Shown here in pieces: positions 1 through 12,662 of a DNA stretch of 64,000 nucleotides. Positions within the stretch are counted from its first letter, which is position 1, and every line of letters begins with the position of its first letter. Both the position numbers and the translations under genes were made by a program. Source of the stretch: Strigops habroptila (taxonomy: Eukaryota > Chordata > Aves > Psittaciformes > Psittacidae); the NCBI RefSeq assembly GCF_004027225.2, contig NC_044277.2, forward strand, positions 101,611,725 through 101,675,724, read 5' to 3'. The notes below the pieces were generated by a model. The model was not told the DNA's origin and did not search any database. It was given only the letters and a program-made list of their open reading frames with translations.

Positions 1-3000
1 AGCATAGAGATCAGGGCACTGGAGCTGCTGGGAAGCCACGTGGTTCAAACTCTGATACCAAAGGGCAGGTGATTCAGAGGAGAAAACATCAGATCCCATA
101 TGCACCTGTAGCACATCTCATCCAAGAGGAGGAATAGGAAGAAATGTTCATCATTACTGGTTGTTGGGGGCATTGATTGGCTCTCTAGTTCTTATATACC
201 ACAGACACATATATATAGACTATTACATATGTCCAGAACATACAAAATTATATATTTTATGTTTGGTTTGTTATTTTGTTAGGTTTTTTTGTATTATATG
301 CACTCAAAACACCTAAATATCAGCACAGCCCAGATAAACTCTAATCAAAGGACCCATGGGTATCACTATTGCCACTGGCAAAGGTGGCAGGTACCTTGCT
401 TGGCAATAGCAGTTTCCAGCTCAGTGCTAAACTATGTACCTCTCTGAGTCATCTTATAGAATATTAATCAATGGCACACATCTTATTCTTTGAAATGCTT
501 TTCATAGGCTGTCATGCTGAAAACAGGGATGAATCTAACAATGTCACTATTTAGGATAAAATTACCTAGGTTTGACGGGAGGAGAAGACATGCCAGCTCT
601 GGGATTGCCCTCCTGCTGTCACAATTACATCTATGTGGAAAGACAATTTTAAGAAATTAACAAACTGAAGTAAATTGCCGTGAGTGTGACAGTAGAAGAT
701 GAAATATGTAAATAGAAGTATTCTCTGTAAAAATATCCAACCACATTTGTGTAAGTCCCAGTCAGCTCTTCCAAACCACACACAACCCGTGAGTCTTTGC
801 TGAGAAGAAGCACCAGCTGGAAATGTATCAGAGGAATAAAGTCTGGGTAAAGCACCTTGGAAAACTTCAAGTTCCACCTCCCCAAACTTTGCAGCAAGCA
901 TGGGTCAGGTCAGCTTGCTCTTTTCCACAAACTCCCAGGCACCATTTGAAGGTTAGCACAAGGTGGGACGAATGCCCAGTAGATAGCTTGAACACAGTCA
1001 TCCTCTTCAGGAGAACAAAAGAGTTTAGCAATACATCCATATGTCAGAACATAACAGAGGGTGTCAGAACTACAAAGCAGCCTCTAGACCATTTTATTTG
1101 CTAGCCCAGCTTTGGGGACACTAACTCTGCAGTGTTATTGTCCATCTCCATGAGAAGGGGGTAGTCCACCTCTCCCAAGGGCACAATGTATTCTGCGTTT
1201 TCCAGATTAGACTAGATCAGTGTCTTCCCACAAAGCGTGATGTCAAGAAGATAGTGGGAAGGTTTTGGGAGTGGATGTAAGCAAGCAGTACACCCTGAAT
1301 TGCTGGTTAGTTAAAGAACTGGAAAGTTGAATGGCTAAAGGGACAACTTTCAGCACTTAGAGCTAAGTGGGCTTGGTTCTTTGCTAATGCAACTCCTGGG
1401 GACATTGTCTTCAAAAGGAACCCTAACCAAGAGTAAAGGTTTACCATTAAGTATATATAGTGCCACAGAGGACAGCAGCAGATGAAAAGCAATCCGTGTG
1501 TATTTCCAGTAATTCTGAACCATGAGAACTAATTCAAACATGGTATTTTCTTGCAAATTCCCTACTATTGCAGAATTAGTGCTTGAGAAAGCAAACTTCT
1601 GGCTGGGCAGAACCAGGTCTGGCTGGACCCCAATAGAAACAACAAAAATATCCATCCACACCATGTATGATACTTGAAATTGCGTAGAACAATAGATGTG
1701 TTCTACTCGTCAGGATTTTGCACAGTAAGACTTCATTTGGAAAGGAAAACAGTGATTCTTTGCTATGCCAAATGTGTGTGTGTGAGAAACTATAAAAAAG
1801 ATATATTCCATTTAGACTTCTATTGAGAGAGATTATTAAAAAGAATTTTTTTTTAAATGTAATCATATTACTCAGTTCATTTTAACCGTTATGAATTGAT
1901 ATTAACAACTGAAGAGCATGGCTCCTTTTTTCTCCTCTTTCTTCCTGTACATTTATACTTTTGTCAAGGTCAAGACAATTAAGCTTTTCTCTTCTGACAT
2001 GACCAGCTGCTTGGAAGCCCAGGAGAGGAGCAGGTTGACAAGACTGAGTGTGATTTCAAAGGCAGGATTGCCAAGAAGAGAGCAAAGAAGAAGCACTCAG
2101 GTGCCATTTGTTCCAATGACATGTTATGTTGGGAGATGTTCAGCCTTTGCTCACTGCAGAAGTGTGTATGAAAACTGGTGAAACTGGTAAGCCTTTATTG
2201 CTTATTTTTAGTGACCATTATTTGATCAACACAGCCATGACTGGACTGAAGACCTCCAGCACACTGGAGCATTCATGGCACATTATCTATGAGACTTAAG
2301 TTCAAGATGGTGACTGTCTACAGTCTACAGAATGGTTCATAACCAACATTGCCTTAGAAGTGGATTCACCTCACCTGAGTGCAGTGGACTAAGTGTCACC
2401 TTCCTACCCCATGGAGGCTTAGGGATCATCTCCCTGAAGATAGGTTTAGGGTGCATTTGAGATGACTTAGAGCATCCTGCCTGACTTCTGATCCAGAAGG
2501 TCATATATCTCCCAGGGGCAGATGTCATCTCTGCCAGCCTCATACAAATGTTTCAGACACCTTTATTAATATTTAGCAGCACCATGTTCTTTCATTAAGA
2601 TGACTGAATAAAGCCCTCAGGCTCCAGAGACTGTAACAGGCACTTTGGCACCAAACTAATGAATAAACTGCATTTGGCCTTTGAAATCTCTTGATCTCTC
2701 CCAGAAGCAGAGACAGCTTCAGCTGAGTCAGACACCTCCAGTCCCCATTTGTAGTCATCAGAAAGAAATAAACTCTTCTAGAGCATGAATTATTTAGCCT
2801 GGTTTTGGATGAGAGAGATCTTCTGAATGTCTAATCCAGAAAATAAAAGCTTATGAGTCATTGTCTCTAGCTAGATGAAAACTGCATATTCTCTTCCTCT
2901 TTCCAGCTGTCATGAATGATTTAGGCAGACCTTTCTGAGATTTCTTTTCCTAATGGAAGGGTTCATTAGTACCTTTTATCCAGAACTTGGTATTTCTTGA

Positions 3001-6000
3001 CTCAGAAGGCCTGAACAGCACAAGCCAGGGTTTTCTCCAACTCATACTTGCTTCTTTCTGCTTGCAGGAGGTGCCTCAGAGGTAAGATGAATGTCAGCAC
3101 CAGGTCAAGGTAATGAATAAGGGGATTCAACAGGATGCTTTAGAAAGCACTCTGAGCTCCCCACCTTAAACTGGAGGTGTAAGGGAAGGAGAACACATCA
3201 GCCAGATACTGGAGCTGCCCTCGTGGCTGTCCTCCTGGCTTTTGCTGGTCTTCAGCGTTATATTGTTGGGTCCTTCTATGTTAATTTGCTTCCCTCCCTT
3301 CCCAGACGAGCTGTGTTTCCTGGGAGGAAAGAGATTTTCTCTCATTGAGGTCTGCATCCCTTGCTGTGGTAGTCCTAGCTCTCAGCTAGAACCTATAAAT
3401 TTTATACCACTAAAAATAATAAAAAATGCTAGAAAGTCACAGAAGTCTGATACATCATCTGAGCACACAGACTCCTCAAAGGATAATGCAGAAACCTTCC
3501 CCAAGTTATTCCACCCACTGCCCTCTTCTCTATCACTGCTTAATATCTCGATTTTTCATCAAAACTTTCCATTTGCCTAAAACCGTGGAACTCACATCTT
3601 AATTAATTCTACAGCAGTGGATCTCATTTGTATGTCAAAATATATCAAGTGATGTACCATTGTTTTTAAAGAAGCTTGCTGTTTTCATCCTAACAATTTT
3701 TTCCTCTTACTGTCAGGCAGCTATTATTGTCACAGTTGTTTAATGTAAGAATAAGAAGTGCTGATAAATGGAAGAAAGCCTGTGAAATGGCACCCCTCCA
3801 AAACCAAAAACTTGAAGTTTTCCCTTCCCCCAAAACTGCTGCAAACACAGTGGTTTCTCACATAGTGCCAAGGCACTAATCTAAAGGATTTGGTACAACA
3901 CCATAGCTGGTTTCCCCTGGTGTAGGAGAGCAGCTGGTCAGCACAGGAACAGGCTTTTCAGTCAGACACAAATAGAAGGTCATCTCAACTAACTTGGGAC
4001 ATCTGTGGTACATGTCTGAGCATTAAGTGACTTGTCTATTCTCTCCTTTGCAGTAGTATGGAGATAAATGGGCATTCGTACAGCATGTGTTCTGTTTTTT
4101 GAGATCTACCTTCAGGTGAGATGAATTGTGCCCTAGAAATGTTTGAGGGGAGTCACTATAAGGGGATTCACACATGCGCTCTGTAGACATTTCATTTCCA
4201 TTCTGACATGTCATTTAGGCACCTACTGTAAGCATCTTCATCCTCACGTAAGAAATCTTGGCCAAGGCAGGTGAGCTGGACACATACTATGAAGCACTCA
4301 GGATCCTTCTCCACTCAGAGATGTCACTACCAATGAAAGTGTCAGAGACATAAGCATGGTCACTGCTGGCTATGCAGAAGCATGAGCATTTCAGTGCTCA
4401 GTAATGCCAGGGGAGGAAAGGAATAGAGGCCATGGATAAAGAAACACCAGGGACAAACATGAGATGGAAAAGGACCCCTCAAGACCCCATGTGCTGGTCT
4501 GGGAGCCGCTGTTCACCAGGAATCATAGGAAAATATAGCTAAAACACTGCTCCTTTCTTCTAAATTAAGCACCTAAGTCATGACAAAATTTCCTCAGTGA
4601 TCCATCCCTTGAAATGTGAATGTTCTTTTAAGGCAAAATATTAGAATTTTCTCTGAAAGCAGCTGGTTAATGTTTTGCTGTTCTCCTAAATGTGTGTTAA
4701 CTTTCCCTCTAAGCAGCTAGTTCTAAAATTATACTCACTAACATCTTTTTTTCTGAGTCAGAGAAAATTGTTTCCCAAATGAAGTAGATCTCTAACAAAT
4801 CCCCACAAGAAATAATGTCTTCTAATATTAATTATAAATTGGGCTTTTTCCTGAGAACAGCACAGATGCTTTTAACTAGATACTCTTACACCCTGCGAAC
4901 AACAGTAAACATCCCCGTAATTCAGATAGGTACACTCACTCTTTCAACTCTTCTTGTATGTTTGTGAGCTGGAAAGATTGATCCTCTCTGCAAACATCTC
5001 TGCCAGGAGAGACACAACCTGGCAACTAACTGCAGTTGTCAATTGGTCCTGTTGTGTTTGCTGCCTGGGGATCTTGCAGACAAAACCTGCCAAACTGAAC
5101 AGCGTTCTGTCTTATCATAACGCCAAGATCCCACAAGGGTTTTGTGAGAGTGAAGGTTTGCCTTCCATGCTTTCCCCCTCCTGTATTACGTGGTATAACT
5201 ACTTCATGTTTTGGGAACTCAGCTCCTCCTTTGGAGATTTCTGAACTTTGGTAATGGTAAAAATTTAGTAAATTGTCTGCCTGCTATTATGGGTCACATA
5301 TCTTGACTGATGTCAAGGCCATGATGCTTCAGCTGCGTTTGCCAGAGGACAGTGGGGATGTGGAATTTTTCAGGCATTTATATGGAAATCATACTGTGAT
5401 TTCCTGATGCTAATTGTAAATTAATCTGTTAAATTTGCAGATTAAATTGTTAAATTTGAGCATCACTCTTAGGCATTCAAAGGGATAATTCTGAAGCAGG
5501 ATTTTATCAAGAGCTAACACAAAATCTTGAGACTGACCCCATGCAGTCCAACGGATATCTAGGAAAAAAAGGATAGCTAATAATGTGGGTTTGATTGTTT
5601 GGGAAGGGGGTTTGAAAGTTATGTCTTCCCCTGGTTTATATAACTGCCATGGGCGATGGCAAGGCGGATGACTAATTTCTAGAATAGATGGGTGTAAAAC
5701 TTGATAAAAACCTGACCGATTAAAGGCACTTCTCAGCTAATGATTGTCAATTAATGCTAATCTCCAATGAGCAGCAAAGAAAATAATGGATTCCTGCTGG
5801 CTACACTGTGCTGTCTACACAGATCAAATCACTTTCTTCTCTACATTGCCGAATAAAGAAAAGACTGAAGAGTGTCAGAGCATAACTCAGAGACAAGGCT
5901 GCTGAATGAGAAGCATCCTGTTTGTGTTTACCATGAGACGCTGTGCATACCTGGTCCCGCTGCTTGCTCACCCCCAGCAATTAGGACCCAACACTTCAGT

Positions 6001-9000
6001 CTTCCCACATCATCAGTCACCAAGGGAAAAATACCTTGGCATTATCTTCTTCCCTGCAGCATGAAACATAGATCTGGCTATGACATTGTCATCTCCTGCG
6101 TTGGTGGACTTCAGATTTTCCCTTGAATAAAGCTACCACTTTTTTCAGTAAGTCTCAGACTCCCATTAGACACTCACAGACAAGCACATCCAAATACCTT
6201 CCAGAAGGATGCCTCTGGCACAGCAGAACAGCTCTCTATTGGACCAAGGAACAGGTATTCAGCTGTTACATGGTTCCTCTTCATCCCCTCTGAAAGACAG
6301 ACAGGCAAAGCTTCAAGTAAGCAATACTACCTGTCCTTAGGGGAGGCAGGCAATGGCAGGACCCTTCTGAGAAGGGAACCACAACACCATTACCTACTTG
6401 GCATGGGTCATGCAGGGCTGGCACTGCTGGGATGTTTCAGAAGTGGATCCAGAGGCTCCCAACAGACAGTAAAACCAGACACTGGCAGGAGACTCCGCTA
6501 TTCATATCCAGTACCCAATGCAAGGGCACACACTGAGTCCTTCAGAAGCTACCCTCCTCCACTGGATTTACTATGGGCAAAGCTTGCCATGAACAGGCCT
6601 TAGCTCTCACACTGCCTGGACTTTAAGAAGGGAGGAGGCAAGAGTTTGGCATGTTTTCCTTAAAAAGCCTCCCTCTCCACAGACATTATGTCACTAGTGC
6701 TGAGAAATTTCCTTGGAAGTTTCTGGGAGAACCTCTGAAGACTTGTTGGCTGTGAGCTCAGGGAGCCTATAAACAATAATGTCTGCACCATCAGCTCAGA
6801 CTTTCCAGGCTTGATTCACCAGGGCAGAGCACCATGTGGCATCACCTTGCTCCATCTGGTGGCTCTGGGTGGGCCAGCTCTGTGCTGTGCCACCTTTCCA
6901 GGAGCCAGCTTGCTCCAGGATCAGTTATCAGATGTCTTGTCAGCTTCTGGGAAAAAAACAATGTGCTTATTCCCAACTGGGATCAGGGGAAACATCAGTG
7001 TGTGTGCTGTCTAGCACCAATTAAGAAGTAATTGTTCCTAATGCCATGTTGAGCGTGTCAGCTGTGACCATCACCTTTTTGGAGGGTGGACCATGAACCC
7101 ACAAAGTTTAACAAACAGCCTTTTCTCATACAAACTGGCTGGCACATGGCATTTGAAGCGAGGACAGAGCTGAATAGAGATCTCTTTCTGAGAGCACATT
7201 AGGTATATAAAGGAGGCTAGATGGAATGATAAAACACAGAAGATCTGAGCTGTCATATACTTGGGAGCTTCTTATAGGAATTTTTTAGTACCATGGAAAT
7301 GTGTTTAACAAGGTCCTTTGCTACTAAGGTCTCCTTGCTGATCACACATCCTCCAAGCAGACAGCAAAAGTAGTGGGGAAAAGCTTTACATTTCTTGGTC
7401 ATCACCAAACAAATGCAGAAAACCAGAATAGCTCCTCTGGAAAGATTAGCACTGCACACTCCTCCCTGTATTTTCTGCCTACTAATTAACACCATTTTTC
7501 TCCCTATCAAGTCAGAAGAACATTCATTACCATGGGACATGGCTTTTGTTGCATGGTGTTAGCACGAGTGCCATCCAAGACTTGGCAAGAACATGCTTCC
7601 CTCCCACACTCCTGCAATTACTGTGGGTCAGATAAAAAAACAGGAAGCAGTTGCAAACATGGTTAAATGTGGCTTGCAAATGCAGAAACAGAGACGTGCA
7701 GGGCTTCTGTGCAAAATGTCCAATGCACAAAGTCTGGGACAGCTGGAGGGAGGAATATTCAGTTGAAATTACATATCTGGCAAGCAGCTGTCTCCATCTG
7801 AGTTAGCCACCTTCAGACCTTCTGGAGTCAGCAGTGATCTAGTCAATTTGGTCAAGGGTCCTGAGGCACAGTTCAGGCGTGAGCCAAAATAGGCTGGATG
7901 AATCATGATGTGAAAGTGACTATATTCTCTTTTGATGACAAGGGAGTCTACAGTGATTAACTCAGCTGGAGCCTTTATTAGAATGAACAGTTGCTTCTTA
8001 TATATTGGCTTTATTTCACTAGAGTCTTGATTTTTATCACTATCTTGACCACCTTATTCCCCCATGCAGTGTGACTAAACACTTCTGTGTTCCTAAGAAC
8101 CTTGGTTATTCTGCTCCACTCACTGTTGCACTGCTTGAAACCACATTATTATGGGGAATCTCAAGTTTCTTTGCTTTTTTTTTTTTTTTAATCTATTTTA
8201 ACATATTTCATGATTTTGGGAGGAGGTTTAAATTGAGCTTTTAAACTTTGGCATGTTCAGCCAGCATCTCTAAGGAGTAGCTGACACTAGCTGATTGATT
8301 TCACGGGTCCTGTTATCTTTGCTTTGGGGGGAAAAAAGTTTGCCACCTACTGATAAAAATACACTGAGAAATTGTAAATCCTGACAAGTATCTTCATTCC
8401 TGACTGATGTTTTTTCTTCAAAAGAGGCCAAAGTCTACAAGCTACTGAAAGAACCAGGTCAGACTTGGCAAAACCAATGTCCTCACTGGGGTCACCCCGT
8501 GATTCCCCAGGAAAATGCTCTCTTCTGCACCTCCATCAGTCAGCAGAGAGGCCTCCTGAGTGCCCCTGTGAAAATAGCCAACTGTCAGGACATTCAGATG
8601 ACACAGAAGTAATTGTCCTAAATTTTGTATATGCACACCAGGTCAGCATGTACACTTTTACTCATAGGAAAGAAGATTCAAATTAGGTGTCTAAATGTAG
8701 GTGTTTATTGCCTTTTGTGCAGCCTTGAGGGATTCAGGATACCCACACAGGGAAGAGAGATGTAAGACAGAGCCTTTAGAGACTTGGGCTTCCCTGGAGC
8801 AAAAGTTGAAAGCTGTATTTCAAAAGTCATTAGATATTTATGTTTAATTCACTGAGCCAAGACCACACTGTATTTTCGCACCAGCCTCACAGACATCAAT
8901 GACACCCTTTGCAGACCAAGGCTAGGATTTCATTTCACCTCCCTCTGGTGGCCTAGGTGTCTAACTTAAGCCAGATGTCCAGGTCCTCTCAGCTGGCTTA

Positions 9001-9082
9001 TTTCAAAACATTATCTTGGGGTGGGGTAAGTTATTATATCTTTTATTGACAATAATAAATAAACAAATACATACATAAAATT
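1..9082. other. Gene-poor stretch, no supported exon
   Basis: I see no exon, RNA gene or clear transposon here. The open frames are short, with compositions and codon use typical of chance frames, and none shows a recognisable domain. The DNA is AT-rich with short runs such as the poly-T at 8175-8189. The decamer GTTAAATTTG occurs twice near 5428 and 5449. The convergent neighbour expected beside GARS1 in vertebrates (CRHR2) is not visible, although its short exons could escape reading by eye. Confidence 0.5.
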
Positions 9083-9211
9083 GGCCATGTTGGACAGGGC
9101 TTTGAGCAACCTGCTCTAGTGAAAGGCATCCCTGCCCATGGCAGAGGGGTTGGAACTAGATGATCTTAAAGATCCCTTCTAACCCAAACCATTCCATGAT
9201 TTTGATTCTAT
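9083..9211 (+). repeat. CR1 LINE 3' end fragment
   Basis: The sequence follows the CR1 3' terminal consensus: a 'gttggacagggctttgag' stretch, then 'ggaactagatgatctta', and a 3' end with 'ccattccatgatttt' before a partial octamer tail. It is a 5'-truncated copy in sense orientation, as is usual for CR1 in birds. A weaker CR1-like piece follows at about 9839-9880. Confidence 0.85.
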
Positions 9212-11547
9212 AGACAACAGAGGAACCCGAATTACTTAGAGCAAACCTGCCTCCAAAGTCTAAAGTTAGGGCAGATGATCTGTTTCCCAGTGTGCTGCTC
9301 AGCATATGCAAAGTTATCAGGATCTGCTCTGTAGCAAGACGCAGCAGAGCTGGAAGGAGGAGCCAAGGCAGCAAGAAGGAGAAATATGGAGGCGAAACTT
9401 GGAAAAAGTCTACAAGCACATGGCTGGGATTGTGCCACCTCTGTGGATTGCTGTTGGATAAACAACCCCATTTGTTTCAGAAACACCATGTTTCCTCTTT
9501 GCAAAAGCACACTGAAACACACTCTACTAAATAGACACAACAGCATCCCTCAAAAAGAGAAACTTTAGGAGCTCATTACCAAGCAAAGTCTCTGGCACCT
9601 GATTGCCAGCCTGTTTGCTTTGGAATTAACTTTCATAGGCCAGCCTCTGATACACCAACAAAGTATGAAGAGCACTGCTCAGTGTGATTACACCAGCCAC
9701 TTTCACATATAAAGTCACGCACTGTGAGATGCTGTAGAGGCTGGTGAGGTTGTATTCATCAGGAGCAACAACAGAAAAAGGGCTGCACTGCACACCATAG
9801 GATCAGAAGGACAGGATTAATTATGAAAGAAGGATCTTCTCCATCCCTGAAGGTTTTTAAGAAGGTGTTAGACGACCCAGAATAATGTGACCCTTTAATG
9901 CAAGAAAGATTTAAAGATAGGCTCATTTGTATAAAGCTATCTTCATGAAAAATACTGGAGACAAAAGAAATGTAGTGGCACTGCTTCCTGTGTAGGATTA
10001 TGCCACGGTAACACAAAAAAGAAGGATACTCCTAGGCAAGATGAATCACTGATTTCTTTTCAGCCTTTCAGAAAGAACTGGTCACTATCAGCAACATAAA
10101 ACTGCTTTAAAATCATTCTTAGAGTGAATTAAAGCCTACATGTCCTACACACACCTAGGAAAGTGGATAGCAACTTGAGTTTAATTTCCAGATGTGTATT
10201 AGTGCTTTATAACACAGTAACACAGAGAAAAATTGCTCCGGGCCTTGGTTTCCCCACTGGTGAAACTGGAGATACTGGCACTGACCTTAACTTCCCAATC
10301 CTCTGCCAGGGAGCAGCAAGAGTGGGACATCCTTGCAAGGGCTTCATAAAGGATTCGAAGCTGATTGAGGACTGCAGTGGTCTGCACTATCGCCACTTTA
10401 GTACTGCCTGTAAAGCTACCTAAGGAAGACTGAGAAGAGGGCAAGCACACTGGGATGTTTTCCCAGACTCCATTGATCTGCAGTGGTGGGATGCCTGAGG
10501 GCTCCTCTGTATGCAGCAGCTCTGGTTCATGTGACAGCAAGATCTCACCTTCCTGGACCACTGTCCTGTACAAGCAGATCAGACATGGGTACTGAACCAA
10601 CTCCCATTGCAAAGATGGCACAACCATAAGCAGGCTCAGCCCGTGCTGTGCTGACTCCAGGGGTTGGTCCCTGGGTCAGGTATCTCTGGATCCGGAGGCT
10701 GAGCAGACTCCTACCCAAGGAGGATGCCCTATAACCCTCTTCAGTCTCTGACACCATGTTTGGTGGAGGACTCAGCATGGGGTTGGCACTTTGCAGACGT
10801 TTGTGCAATTGGAGGCTACCTGAAGCACAGCACAGACATCCACACAAATTACCATGACAGAAGAGCTCTGACCTAAGTAGGCCTGGGGGACTGGAAGATC
10901 AGAGATCTTCTGCCTAATATATGCTTCAAGATCCATGGAGAGAGCCTGGATCCACTCCAGTGGAAGCCAGTATTAAAGTTCTCATTGACTTCAAGAGCAG
11001 AACAACAAAGCTCTGGCACTTCAAAGGTTTCTTTTTATGATGCTTTATCCTGTTAATAAGCACCATCCATTCCTTTCAACAAGGGAGCCATCCACTGATT
11101 TGCTAACAGCACTTTGCTCTCCAGGGACATAGCCCATCTTTATGTAATCATGGTTCTCCTATGAAGGCAGAGAGGGGACTGACAGCTTCCCACTGCACAG
11201 AAGGAGCTCTTGAGAAACAACAGGGATTTAGCTTCCAAAAAAGGCGTTGTGCTTGTGTTGAAAGCCCTCGCATTTTCAGTTCTGCAACACAAACTGCTAA
11301 CTCAGCCCAGCCCCCAGAGCAGGAGATGAGTGCTTGGTTTCACGTTAAATGAGATTTAGTATCACACAATTAGCATGTATCAGTTAGGGAGCTAGAGAAG
11401 TCCTCTGTGGAGCCCGGAATACAGTGGCTGAGGAGCATCCATCCTCACCATTTTTAAAGCTGGGACAACTTTTACCGTGCACAATCAATTTTTTTGTACT
11501 TATACTTGTCAAAACTGAAAGGTATTCAAAAGTCATCCAGACATGGT
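9212..11547. other. Intergenic DNA, no supported gene
   Basis: No exon is supported. The 142-codon reverse frame at 10199-10627 shows no domain and overlaps a MIR-like stretch, so I treat it as chance. The region near 9839-9880 (ccatccctgaaggttttta) resembles diverged internal CR1 3' sequence. Confidence 0.45.
10225..10320 (+). repeat. MIR-like SINE fragment
   Basis: The string 'ttggtttccccactggtga' followed by 'gatactggcactgacctt' resembles the conserved core and 3' part of MIR-type CORE-SINEs (the cctcagtttccccatctgtaaaatgg motif). It is old and diverged, so the call is tentative. Confidence 0.4.
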
Positions 11548-11669
11548 TGTGGGCAACCACCTCTAGGTGGCCCTGCTTGTCATGGGGGTTGGACCAGATA
11601 CCAACCTCAACCTCCCAACCAATTAGACCAACCTCCCTTCCAATCTCAACTATCCTATGATTCTGCGAA
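11548..11669 (+). repeat. CR1 LINE 3' end fragment
   Basis: The 'ctctaggtggccctgctt' and 'gggggttggaccagata' blocks, followed by 'cttccaatctcaactatcc' and an ATGATTCTG tail, match a CR1 subfamily 3' end in sense orientation. The copy is diverged, with a small internal duplication around 11600-11640. Confidence 0.75.
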
Positions 11670-12089
11670 ATCCCTTTAATTACAGGAATAAACTATCTGT
11701 TGAACTTCAGACAGATTTTACTGGAGAACAAATTTAATATCACCATGGACACCCCAGGGTTTTATATATACACACACACAAACTAAACCTACATATGACC
11801 TATGAAAGAAATTAAAGAGAGAGAAAAACAAATCTTGCTCCAAATTCCCATCTGAGCCCAGAGCAATACCAGATTCCCAGGGAAGCAAGACAGACCCAGG
11901 TACCAACAATGTGCTCAGGTGCAGCACTACTTTACAGGGCTTCTCTTCAAATGAGGGGGAAGAAATACCCTTGGTACTTGCTATCATGGAGCGGTGACCA
12001 CTCACAGCTGCAGAATCACACTGTTGTGCTCTGACATATCCAAAGGAGCAAACCCAAGCACAGGGAAACAGGTCCTGTGCATCACCTCT

Positions 12090-12260
12090 CTAAGGGAAAG
12101 GTTTTTCCTAACGCCTCACCTACATTTCACAAGCTGTAGTTTGTGGTCATTGCCACTGGTTATAACGTCTACCACTGCTGAGAAGTGTGGCTCCAGCATC
12201 TTTGTGACTCCCCTGCAAACAGTTGCAAATAGCTGTTAGTTGCAGCCTCACTTTACCTGT
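12090..12260 (-). repeat. Diverged CR1 fragment, reverse orientation
   Basis: The order of blocks 'aaggtttttcctaacgcct', 'ttgtggtcattgccactgg' and 'ctccagcatctttgtgac' parallels the antisense CR1 segment that lies some hundreds of bases upstream of its 3' end. It is followed about 120 bases on by another reverse CR1 3' end (12383), so the two may be parts of one broken copy or two insertions. Confidence 0.5.
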
Positions 12261-12382
12261 CTAGGTTAGCTCAGATCCTTCAATTTTTCTGCAGGCTTCC
12301 CAAGGTCCCTCGAAACTGCAGTTCTACCAGGCTCTTATGTGCTACTTACTGATTTTCTGAGAGTAACTCTAATATTGCCTAG

Positions 12383-12662
12383 GTCATAGGATCTTAGGAT
12401 CACAAGATAGTTCAGGTTGGAAGGCATCTCAAGAGGTGTATAGCCCAACCTTGTGCTCACAGCAAGCTCAGCTACAAGGTCAGAGCAGGCTGCTCAGGGC
12501 TTTATCCAGCTGGATCTTGAAAACTGCAGGGATGGACCTCACTGGGCAGCCTGTTCCTCCTCTTAACTGAAGATCATGAACATGCTGGACAATATAGGAC
12601 TTAGTGGAACCTTGGTGTACTCTGCTTATCAGTAGCTGCTGGTTGGACACTAAGCCACCCAT
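12383..12662 (-). repeat. CR1 LINE 3' end, reverse orientation
   Basis: The start 'cataggatcttaggatcac' is the reverse complement of the CR1 octamer tail. It is followed by 'agttcaggttggaaggcat', 'ctgctcagggctttatcca' and 'ttgaaaactgcagggatgg', all characteristic of antisense CR1. The copy is 5' truncated. Confidence 0.8.

Noticed and set aside
10199-10627. 142-codon reverse open frame
   Set aside because: No domain or splice context, and it overlaps a MIR-like repeat.
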